In this document: positions 1-10,600 of the stretch, in pieces
Layout of the letters: each line of letters starts with the position of its first letter
Numbering within the stretch: the stretch's first letter is position 1
Assembly (NCBI RefSeq): GCF_949628265.1
Contig: NC_088787.1
Coordinates: forward strand, 29,564,501 to 29,628,500
Direction of reading: 5' to 3'
From: Cloeon dipterum
Taxonomy: Eukaryota; Arthropoda; Insecta; Ephemeroptera; Baetidae
Length of the DNA: 64,000 nucleotides
Made by a program: the position numbers and the translations under genes
Notes under the pieces: generated by a model
Told to the model about the DNA's origin: nothing
The model's input: the letters and a program-made list of their open reading frames with translations, nothing else
Databases searched by the model: none

Positions 1-629
1 TTTCAGCCTGAGATTCGGAGTGGAGTTCCAAGAAACTATTTAATCATAACTTTGTAATGCAGTTATTATCAACTTATATAGAAAAAATAACCGGTTATTG
101 AGAAGAGCAAATAGCAACGGACTTGGCTTTTTTTCCCTTCGACCAGGTATTAGTCAATTAATTTTCTCCCTTGTCCCTTTCGTGCGACACATTTGGCTCC
201 TGAAACTCTACATTTTTTTACTGGAAATAAGAGCAAGTCCGTTTTCCTAGACACGTTTGTACCGTTTAGTGTCACCTTTCCAACTAATATGAAGCCGGGC
301 ATTGTGGTGATTCTCATTAGCTCAATGTGCTTCAATGGAGGTCGAGGTTTTGATCTCGCTTTCAGTGGCTGCTGCCGGGCAGCAAGCAGCAGCCGCTAAG
401 TGCGTGCGATAACACACAACTGACAAAGGTGATAACAAAAACATGCTGCGCAATACACCAGACCGAGCAAAACTCATTCACTTTTAGGCGGAACCAACGA
501 ACAATAGTGATTTTTTTTGCATTATGCAATTGTCTTGTTTTTTTGGAGAGAAATTGATATGGATTGACTAAATTGAAGTAAATTGCTCAAAATAAGGTGT
601 CTTGATTATTTTTCCAACTATTTTCACAG
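1..629. other. Sequence upstream of first visible AGMO exon
   Basis: No coding exon could be supported here. The AGMO protein should have about 40 more N-terminal residues than are visible, but no stretch in these bases encodes an AGMO-like N-terminus followed by a phase-compatible splice donor. The missing exon(s) are therefore probably upstream of the window. The short open frames present are composition-driven. Confidence 0.5.
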
Positions 630-3600
630 TCATGGCCGTACTTTTTGGTGTTCATGGCGTTGGAGAACCTGCTGCTCTATTTGGAGGGCAGGCCGACTGT
701 CCGGCTCAACGACAGCATTACGTCCTTGTCGCATGGACTCATTCAACACTGCGGAAAGTAAGTTATAAACCATTTACGTATATCCTTCTTTCAACTTAAT
801 AAAGATGGGTGTATGCAACGGTCGTCAACTTTGAGTGGACAGCAGCACAAAACAATTGAGGCATAATTTGAACAACTCAAAGAATATATTTCCAGAATTT
901 GAAACACTGTCTAACTATATTATTCAATATTTTAATATATTTATTTGTCTTACATAACGAATTTGAACCTCCATTTCAATTATGTTGCCACAGCGCATTT
1001 CCAAGTCTGTCTAATTAACTTCTTAAGATGATCCTCTTTCTTTAAAGTCAGGTGACGTGCTGTGTAAAATAATTAAATGTCTAATTGATAAAATGATTAC
1101 TGGCTGGATTTCAGTCAGTGCCGCCTTGTCCTAATTTTGTGGTGAATTTTCACGTGAGCACGTGAGGAATACTCTCACTTATGCTCGCGATCCAAGACAA
1201 GACAAGTTTTTACAACTATAAAATATATTTTATTTAATAGTGTCTTGGAGATAGTGTTGCTAAAAATAAACTTTCATACGAAGCGAAAGTTGCTACATTT
1301 GGCAGTCACTAGACATATGCTGAAGAAAGTTGTATTTTTAGTAATACTGGTTTATTTTTAACCAATCTGGTATTTTCGCAATGATTAAATTTAGACTGGT
1401 ATAAGTTTGCATAAGGAAGTAAATATACTGTGTGCTGTGTGTTTTTTTCAGCAATAAAAAAGATAAAAGAATTGAAAGAAAATTTAGCTAACTGGGCTCC
1501 ATGTTCATGAATTTTTAATTATATCAATCCAGCCCGTTGGCTCACATTGTTAAGGCATTCTCAGTAATATCAAAACAAAGGGAGATATTTGAGCAGTTCA
1601 GGGATCTAATATACTGGCCGCCCAATGTCAGAGAAGGCAAAATGTGGCAAAAAGGTCTATTGACTCGAAATGCTCCAACGGACTGGGAGGCGCATCGACG
1701 CCGACTCGCCACTTGCTGGTTTTCGCACCTTTCCAGCGGCTTTATGGACAAATGTCTGGCGTTTCAATAAAAGACCTCAGTTTGGGGAGCCGAAAAGATG
1801 GCCACATTGGGCACAAGCTCTGTGGCCACTCGTCGGACTCATGTTATTGGGACCCGGTGAGCTCATATAGCCCACGGAATGTGCGGAGCAGAGGTTAAAA
1901 AATCCTTTTAATCGATAGTACAAAATAGTCTCAACTATAGATGCACTTTATAAATCAAAATGATTAAACAACTATCGTCGAATCTCTTAAATTTGCAAAT
2001 TCCATATTAAAAAAGCGATCACTTGCTTGTATTATTTTAATACTGTTTTTTGTATTGCTATACAAACTTGAAGCAGCAGAAAAATCCTGCGCAATGAACA
2101 TCATAAGTGCATAATATCTCCAATCTTCATCCTCGCACGTGTTCGATATTTGTTATTTATTACTCTGCTTTTAGCGTCTTGCTGTGTCAAAATAAAAAAA
2201 TCTTGGAGGCAATGTTCAAAACTAGTTTGCAGCTCACTCACTCAATAAATTTTACCATATGACCATTCCCAACGGAAAGAATGTTGATTTACAGGATATA
2301 AAGTCATCTTTGACTATATATAAACTCACACATATGTGTTCTCATCTTCATTTTCTCTCTTTTAATCGTTAGGATGCAAATCAAATCAATCGCATATAAC
2401 CAACTTTCAACTTAATACCTTGAAAAAAAAATAAATATCGCAGATTATTGTGTCTTACAAATCCTGTTCTGTGTCGGTTTGCAGGCTCATTTTTAGAGGT
2501 GCCGAGAGTGCTGCTTACATCTTCATCTATCAAAAGTTCCGGCTGGTCGACCTGGCGTGGGACAATGCCGTGACCTGGTACCTGGCCGCTTTGGGCGTCG
2601 ATTTTTGCTACTACTGGGTCCACAGAGCCAGTCACGGTGAGTTGCTTACGCTAGTCCAGTCGAGTTGTTGCACTCTCCGTCATTGTTGTTATTGTTGCGC
2701 ACTCTCTTCCCTCTCACCCTCTTCCGCGTGCCGCGTTTATGATTAAACTTTCTAATTCGATCTGTCGCAAATCGGCATATCTGCTTTGGTACACGCTGCT
2801 TGTGCAACAAAAGCCGTTGCGGCGAATTACTATCGCAACTGTGAACTGCTTATGAAATTGGCGGCTTGTTTTTGCAGAGGTGCACGTGCTATGGGCGCAA
2901 CATCAAGTGCACCACAGCTCAGAAGACTACAACGTCGCCGTCGGCCTCCGTCAGTCCATCTTGCAGGGATGGTGTGGATTTGTAAGTATTTTTTTATGTG
3001 AATTTTTGGTTATTTTATTGTACATGGAGGTAAATAATTGTAACTAGTAAGTTTTTGGAAAAAGTTTTGAATTTGAACTAATTTTACTCGAAGAATGAGA
3101 TCTGTCAGATGCAGAACAGATCGCTAAAGATTTTTATGAGAGTATTTATTTTAAACGTTGAATTACGAAGTCATTTAATATCTATTAATATATTCACTGG
3201 CTCATTAATTTTCTCCGTTTTGCTCATTTTAACAGCGCTGTCGTGTTTGCCTTCCGTTTTTCTTCATTAATTGCCAAGGAAGTCTCGCTTTGCGCTTCCA
3301 GTTGCGCGAGCACATTTAACGATATTCACATGACTGCAAGCAATCCAAATAAGAAAAACGGCTGAAATGGAGAAACGCGTTTGTTGGTCTCCTTGACGCT
3401 CTTCTTCAAGAAGACAAATTTTTTTCTCGGCAGGCTTTTTTCGTATTTTCAGCAAAGAATTTTTTGCCACTTGAAGGCATGCTTCTAGACATGCAGTAAA
3501 GGATAAGAACCTGTTGCCTAAAGTGATTCAGTGTGGAAGCACCGGTTTTTTATCTTTTTTATATAGCCAAGCGGAGTCAAGCGACTTTTGCAGCTAAGCC

Positions 3601-6600
3601 AGGCACTCCAAGCACGTGAGCATCAACGTGACAAAACGGCTATATATTATTTTAATTAACAGAGAAGCAAATTTTCACCAGATTCCATGCTATTGATTAA
3701 TTTTGAAAATTACACCATAGATTGGCAGACCAATGTTAAATTTTTAATAAAAAATTTCATAAATTTTTGCCAAGATCTAGAAGCTTTGCCCCATAAATTA
3801 CCGTAAAAAGACCAAATTCAGAATCAATAATAAAGGAAAATTAAATTTTCTGTAGTAGCTTTTCTACGCTATCAACCGTCTTGTAGACAAGTGCAGTCTG
3901 GATACCAACCGGCATTGCTGATTTAATGCGCAAAAGTCAATTATTGGCATCGAAAAACAAACACTCTCGACTTCTATGTTGAAAAACTGAATACCATCCA
4001 CGTTGCAACTCGTCATTCGTTTTCTAACGAATGAAATAAAAAATGTTATATTACAAAAAAATACGAACAGAAAATACAAGGTTCAATTATGGTTTTCAAT
4101 TTCTTAACAAAAAATAGCCTGAGGTGGAACGTGTCACGTGTCTTATTAAATTAATTCATCTCAGTTATAAACAACAAAAATTCATTTTTCTTGCAGCATA
4201 ATTTCCCATTTTGGTGAATCTCTTTCTGAGTTGAATTTTCTTGGCGTATATATATTAGTGCTTCATGTTACGATTTCATTATTATTATTAATATTGAATA
4301 AAATCTAGTTTAATGTGCCTTTGAGGGTAATTCAAATAGAGGCACAAAAAGTGTCAACTCCAAGAGAAAATTAACGATTTCCTCATCATTTGCATTGCAG
4401 ATTTTCTACTTGCCATTGGCCTTTTTCATTCCGCCAGCGCACTTCTTGACACACCAGCAGTTCAGTCTGCTTTTCCAGTTCTGGTTGCACACAGAGGCCA
4501 TCAGGCATCTCGGCCCGCTCGAGTGGATCTTCAACACACCAAGGCACCACAGAGTGCATCACGGTAAGAAGTCGCTTCATACTCACAGCATTTTGAAATC
4601 ACGATCTTCCTGCTGATTATTTTCTCATCAAATTTTCTAATTACAAAACGGAAAAAATTAATAATTATAGATGATAACGCGCACAAAGTGTCTGTTTAAA
4701 TACCAAAACCGGTTCAAAAGTCACTTGCATCTTTCCAAACGAGTTATGCAATCCTTGTGCGTCCGTGTTGGGATTTTGCATAACTTGTTCTATCTTGTTG
4801 GGGGCTTAATCGTGTAAATTAAAAGGAATAATTGATTGAAAAACAAGAGACGTAATTGGTACTTGAGTAAATGCGTGAACGCTAATAAATCTTCTTAAAA
4901 GGAGTAATTATGTTGTCTGGAGTATAACATTCTTTTCTTTGGTTTGCTTTGAAATCTATAGGTGCGAACTTATATTGCCTGGACAAGAACTACGGTGGCG
5001 TTCTCATCATCTGGGACCGACTCTTCGGAACTTTTGCGCCTGAAAAGGAGGGCGAGGAAATTGTGTACGGACTGGTCTTCAATCAACCTTCATTTAACCC
5101 CGTCTGGCTTCAGGTAACTTTTAAATATATCAAATTAATTTTTTACCTAACATATCTAGGCCAACAATTATTTTTGTTGAATTTACTGACGAGTAATTAA
5201 GACTCATATGGTCAACCCAATAATTGAAAAAATAATATAAAATTACTTTTATTGGCAGGGAGTTATATTTTTTCAATTAAAATTTGAAGTATAGCTTCCT
5301 CATTAAAGCAAAATGTTTTTTCCGTATTTCTACAGAGCAGGAAGTTTCTGCAGCAAAACGGGAAAACAAACCACACAATATATCTTTGGCGTTTAATAAA
5401 GATTTTTCATATATGAGGTACTATAATTACAACTTAAAAAGAAAAGAAATATATTTATTTTGAAAGCTACAGAAGTCCAGCCAATTCCGGAGAATTAACG
5501 GCTGGTGCTTATTCTGCTACACAAGGCAGCATAATATTAGTACATTAGTGTGCAATTACATCAATCAAATATTTTTAAATGCAGTGTCATCATTGAGAGT
5601 CCATTCGATTTTTAATAAGCCACTTTTTGATGTTTCGCTTCACAACACATTTGTCAGTTAGATTTTTAAGCTCACTTGGTAACATGTTCCAAAGTCTTGG
5701 CAAGATACATTCAGATGTTCGGTTAAAAAAGAAGAAGGATTTTGATTTAAAGATTTGTTTTGAATGCTCTTTTTGCTCTTAAAAATGCGAATTTTGTTAA
5801 AATATTTTATATTTTTATACATGCATAAGACAATTTTAAAATAAAGAATATGTTACTTTTAAATATTTAAATGAGATTGAATTTTCAACATTTTGTTTCC
5901 ATTTTGCAGTATTTCTACTCTGCACATGTGGTCCACAAATGGCAGACTATGGAGGGCTGGAAAAACAAACTGTCAGCCGTCTTCAAAGGCCCCTCGTGGG
6001 CCCCAGGGGCACCGTGGACCGGACGCGAGGAAGATAAGATCAAGGTGGGCCCGCGGCCCAAATACGACGTCTCCATTCCCACGTGGTGCAATATTTACCT
6101 GCTCATCCACTTTGTGGTCGTCGTCCTTCTCTTCCAGGAGCTCTACGTGAGACACCTGGTAAGTTTAAGTTGTTACTTCATAACCATAAAATAAAAATTG
6201 GAGTGAATATTGATTTATAATTCACGAGCCTTGTACTCATCGAGTTCTAGGAAAAGAGGCTTATCTGCGGCCATGCTAAAAAATGGTGCGCTTAAGAAGA
6301 ATTCTAATTAAGTCAATGCCAGCCATGTATTGATATTGACCCACATCATTTTTGCACTACATTTACAATCTAATCTTAAAATTCAATAAAAAATGCAGCG
6401 GCTAAAACTAAATTCCTAAAAAAACCTTAACACATTTTTGGTATTGAATTTTTGTCCCCATTAGTTTAATTTGTGTTCTTCTGTTCTCTCATTCTCTGCC
6501 ATGGTTAGTTTGACTTGATCTGGTCATAAAAATATGGAATAATTCTTAGATCAGTAATTTAATTAAATCATTATGGTGTGGCTGATTGAAACCATAATTT

Positions 6601-6950
6601 ATATGTAATGTTTTTATTGATGTAGTTAAAAAGACAGCCAATAGCCAATTGTTTGTCTTGTTAAAAGTGTATTATTTATTGGTTCACAGGCAATGTCTCA
6701 GATCTTAGTGATTGTGTTCGTCGGCTATATCTTCGTATCGCTGACCACAATTGGACTACTCTTTGAAAATAAGAGCCAGGCGCGTGCTTTCGAGCTGTTC
6801 AGATGCATCATGTTCGCCACACTGCTGCAAAGAGGCCACGCCAGCATGCTGCCGCAGTACATGGTGCAGGCGCTGCAGACCTTCTTCGCAATCTCAGCCT
6901 TTTTCTGGGCCTTCCAGAAGATGATCTTCAGCAAAGGGAAGTACGCGTGA
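630..6950 (+). CDS. AGMO: Alkylglycerol monooxygenase (TMEM195), 5' partial
   Basis: AGMO is a tetrahydrobiopterin-dependent, di-iron membrane enzyme of the ER. It cleaves the ether bond of alkylglycerols and belongs to the fatty-acid-hydroxylase superfamily. Seven exons join in phase: 630-757, 2485-2636, 2878-2981, 4401-4563, 4962-5113, 5910-6158 and 6690-6950 (TGA at 6948). They give 402 residues, against 445 in human. The three family histidine boxes are visible: HRASHE across the exon 2/3 junction, HQVHHSSED in exon 3 and HRVHHG at the end of exon 4. Further matches are LGPLEWIFNTPRHH and KNYGGVLIIWDRLFGTF. Hydrophobic segments occur at the start (WPYFLVFMALENLLL), in exon 4 and in the last two exons, as expected of a multi-pass protein. 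All introns are GT-AG. The N-terminal exon(s) are not in the window. The histidine boxes appear intact, so an active enzyme is inferred. The family call is very secure. Confidence 0.95.
758..2484 (+). other. AGMO intron
   Basis: AT-rich intron between the first and second visible AGMO exons. It contains one copy of a dispersed repeat (core 1791-1896). Short open frames at 1537-1898 lie in or beside that repeat and are not part of AGMO. I see nothing else in it. Confidence 0.7.
1791..1896 (+). repeat. Dispersed repeat, copy 1 (intronic)
   Basis: This segment matches the reverse complement of 31761-31878 at roughly 80 percent by eye, with a few small gaps. Shared blocks include GGCCACATT, GGCCACTC, GGTGAGCTCA and GAGCAGAGGTT. 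Similarity extends weakly leftward to about 1753, where both copies share GTCTGGCGT. The repeat is likely a remnant of an interspersed element. No terminal repeats or recognisable protein were found, so its class is unknown. Confidence 0.6.
2982..4400 (+). other. AGMO intron
   Basis: AT-rich intron in AGMO. I see no coding, RNA or repeat feature that can be supported. Confidence 0.6.
5590..5779 (-). mobile_element. LINE (non-LTR retrotransposon) RT C-terminal remnant
   Basis: The minus strand of this AGMO intron stays open for about 60 codons, ending with a stop at 5592-5590. It reads as a typical C-terminus of a LINE reverse-transcriptase polyprotein, with the signature RLWNMLPSELKNL followed by a basic tail (VVKRNIKKWLIKN). 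The same frame upstream contains FFFNRTSECILP. It is stopped again just above 5779, so only a 5'-truncated piece remains. The element's 3' untranslated part may extend down to about 5450. The clade (CR1, Jockey or a relative) cannot be fixed from this fragment. It lies antisense to AGMO and should be inert. Confidence 0.7.
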
Positions 6951-7481
6951 CCCCCTTCGAGGCGTCTCAAATATATGGACTGCAATTTTGGCTCTTGGCG
7001 GGTTGTACATAAATTCTTGCGCTTGCCTTGCCAATGATTCAGATAACTAGTTTGCATGCTCCATTTTCAACTCTTGGGCATTCCAAGACACGTGTTCTTA
7101 GATTTTAAGGCTATTTTTTTTACCTAATTGTAGACGTTGTTAAAATGCATTTTAAAATTAGTGTTTAACTTATTGTTTGAAACTCTAAATTTAGCCTATT
7201 TTTTGCGTATCTGACAAGCCGCTTTGATTCTGATGTAAACACTGCATAGTGATAAGAGTGTTAAATTTACAACTTTGTTATTGACCGCAAGGTACGCGGC
7301 TTCGTTGCAATGTTATTGTTGATATTCCGTCCTCTTTGTGCTGGATAGTATTACATCTTACGAAAAAGTTCTGAATTGGGCTACAAAGTGGAAAACGCGA
7401 GCCTGGTCCAAATCTTAAAACAATTAGATTCAATGAAATTAATCTGTGAGACCTGTGCCATGAAAGTGTTATTAATGTTTA

Positions 7482-7487
7482 AATAAA
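7482..7487 (+). terminator. AGMO polyadenylation signal (AATAAA)
   Basis: Canonical AATAAA about 530 nt after the AGMO stop codon, followed by an AT-rich stretch. It is the most downstream good signal before the neighbouring convergent gene. Confidence 0.5.
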
Positions 7488-7518
7488 AACTCATTAAATT
7501 ATGTATATATCTCAAGAG

Positions 7519-7524
7519 TTTAAT
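7519..7524 (-). terminator. Possible SMARCE1 polyadenylation signal (ATTAAA)
   Basis: The minus strand carries the common variant ATTAAA about 170 nt after the SMARCE1 stop. No canonical AATAAA was seen on that strand between the stop and this point. Confidence 0.3.
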
Positions 7525-7696
7525 TTACACCATTAGCAAAACAAGCAAATAATAAAATTTAGATACTTTGTAGAGGTCATATTTAAATCCTAATCACGTA
7601 AATTTTACAAGATTTAAGAGGATTCCTTCCAAACAGACTCAAGTATTTAGCAAGAGAAAAATGCAAGGACTGGATTGTAGAGCGTTACAAAAGAAA

Positions 7697-10600
7697 TCAT
7701 CCTAGGGGCGGTCCACCACCCATCTGAGGGTGGGGAGGCCCTGATTGGGGCGGTGGTCCCTGTTGCTGCGGACTCCCTGGTTGCCCTGCTGGTGAAGACG
7801 CTTTGGAAGAGCTCCTGGCACCCCTAGCGCCGCGAGAGCCACGGCCGCCGCCTCCGCGGCCCCTCTTGCCGCTTCCAGTGCCTCCAGCTCCACCGCCTAG
7901 CCCGTAATTTCAATTTTAATTGAAACATTTTTCGTCATATCAATAACCAGGTGGCCTACCTTGGCTCGGCGGTTGGCTGCCCTCAGTAGGAAGCTTAGGG
8001 CCTTCACCCTGGTACATCATATCATCGTGCTGAGGGGAAATGCCTGGCATCGGACCAGGCCGCTCTGCGCCAATTTCCTGCGGCGGGGGCCCAGCATACA
8101 TTTCGTGATGGGGAGGAATACCGACCTGAAACAAATAATTTTGTTGGTGTTTTCATACTAACATAACATACAAGTTCTCAGTTTTAACAAATTAGGTTTT
8201 TGACAATTCAAATATACAGAGCTTGCAAACTTGAAGTGAAATTTCATCCAATTAAATAATAATAAAATGTACTATCGCCTTTTTGCATCAGCACTATCAG
8301 CAGTCAAGAACACATTGCGTAAAAACTGTTGTCAAACTTTTAATCTGAAGTTTTTTTAACAGGGTCAATTAATGTATTCTAACGTTCATGCTGAACATCA
8401 ACAAGTCACTATAAATAAAAAGCAATAGCTACAAGTTAAATTGCAGATTTTCAAGTAGCATTTCATTGATATTTAATTATGGAATGAATTATATTGTTGC
8501 CAGAAATTATTGTTCAAACAACTATTTTTCATCTAACAGATGGCTTTCAGAAAAGTTACACAAGATATATATGTTATTGAAGAAAGAAAGGTTGGTCGAC
8601 AAACTCTTGATTTATCAGGGTTTTGGCAAAATATGTCTAGTTATGGATCTTAACCTTGTAAAACCTCAATAATTAACTAACCTCATGCTGCATTTGAGGG
8701 GGATAATGGTGGGGCGGCATGCCCGGCCGTGGGCCCATGGGGTGTGGTGGCATGCCCTGAGGGTGCGCCTGTGGGTGCGCCTGTGGGTGCGCCTGCGGGT
8801 GTGGGGGCATTCCTGGATACTGCTGTTGCTGCTGGGGGCCCTGCTGCGGCGGGGGCGGGTAGCCAGCCTGGCCGTAGTAGGCCATGTGCGGAGGTGGCGG
8901 CGGGTACTGCGAGTATTGTTGGTACGCCCCTGGTGGGAACTGGGGGTACTGCTGAGGGGGCGGTCGCGGGGGCAGCTGCTGAGACATCATGTATTGGTTC
9001 TGTGGAGGAGCCACAGGCGGTTGCGGTTGGCCCGGGGGAGGGCCTTGCTGAGCATGCGGAGGACCCTGGGCCCCAGGCGGCCCTTGGGGCGGCAGAGCGG
9101 CAGGCGGCGGGCCCTGCGGCTGCATTGGCGGCGCAGGACGCGGAGGGAAGGGCGGCACGTCGGTGGCCGACTCGTCAATAGTAGCTGGCGGGGGTGGTGG
9201 GACAACAGCAGGCGTCGGAGGCAGCGACGGGGGCCCAGACGAAGAGTTGTCCGCCTCTGGCTCACTGCTTGCCTCTTCCATGGGCTGAAACCAAGTTTGT
9301 TGGTAAATAAGTCGCTCTTGCTCTGACCAATGCTCTAGTTACCAGGGTGTAATATTTACAAGTGTCTAAAAAGTCCTGTAGTTTGAAATTACGCACATTT
9401 AAGAGCTTTTAAAATTGTTACCCTTCCAAGTGGTAAAAAATAACTTAAGGTTTAATCATACCTCTGGCTGTGAAGCAGAGTCTTCACTACCACCTGGTAG
9501 AGGGACTGCTGCTGTTGCTGAAGGAGCAGCCGGGGCTGCAGGCTGAGAGTCTTCCGAGGACTCTGCTCCAGATCTCTCTTGGACAGCTGGCTCGTCAATT
9601 GGCACCTTAAAAGAGACAGAATAAAACGATGGCACAGCAAATAGAGTAATTAGCTCGTACAGCTGCAGCCACAGGAGCTGGTGCAACAGGCTGCATTTCC
9701 TGTGGGGCTGACACCGACTCAACTTCTGGCACAGTTTGCTCGTCAGTAAGCAGCTGTTTGGTTTCTCCTTCAGGTGCTGGCTGAGGAGTGGCTTCTGCAA
9801 TGGTCGCGGCTGGCTGGGCGACTGGTTCTGGCTCCTCAGACACAGGGGCCGGGCTTGGAGCGGCCGCTGGCGGCACGACGGCCCTCTGGGCGCGCTCCTC
9901 ACGCTCCTTCTTCAGCAGCTCTATCTGACGCTCCACCATCTTGTTGAAAGTATCTTCATCAACAGCTCTTTGACAGTGCTGAAGTATTGAAATGAGAGCG
10001 TGATACACTAAATCCTGAAAAATTTTCATACCTTTTTCAGCTCCTCTTGGAACACTTCGCTGCTCTCCTGGAATTTCCTCTTCTTGGCGTCAAACTTTTC
10101 TTCGATCTGCTGCAACTCAGCCTCCAGCTTCTTCTGGTGCATCGTCAGAGACTGCACTTGCCTTTTGAGCACCTGCATCCTGGCGGTGGTGACCACCGAG
10201 CGCACATCAGGCACAACGGCGTCAGAGAAAATTTCATTGATGAGCCGGTGGTTTCGCAGATAACGGGAGTAAGCTACGTGCTTCACAGAGAGACCGTCAT
10301 CTTGGTCTGGAATAATTAATCCAATGACAAAACAGGCCAATAACACCGAATAAGAATTAAAGTTAATATAATATGCGATGTAGAATTGATAAAAACAGAA
10401 CGAGAATTACCATCTTCGTCTTCAGCAGGCTGGATGTCAATTCTCCGATCAACTCCCTTGCTCGAAGAAGAGCGATCTTCGTCAGCGATTTGCTGGCCTA
10501 AATTGAGCAAAAGCAATCTGAGTAAGAGAGCGGAGAAGACTAACTAAAGCGGTGTGAGTGGTTTGTGTTGGTTTAGTTTGCGATTATCGTCATCGACTGT

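Larger units (their letters stand above)
6951..7696. other. Convergent 3' UTRs of AGMO and SMARCE1
   Basis: Only 746 bp separate the stop codons of AGMO (plus) and the SMARCE1 orthologue (minus), so this stretch must hold both 3' UTRs. Candidate polyadenylation signals for the two genes lie within 40 bp of each other. No coding sequence is seen. Confidence 0.7.

Noticed and set aside
1537..1898. Frames in the first AGMO intron
   Set aside because: They overlap the dispersed repeat and do not continue AGMO. No transposase or reverse-transcriptase motif was seen.
8685..9326. Plus-strand open frame of 213 codons (mostly Arg/Leu)
   Set aside because: Exact antisense of the Pro/Gln-rich SMARCE1 exon. 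Its openness is a composition by-product.
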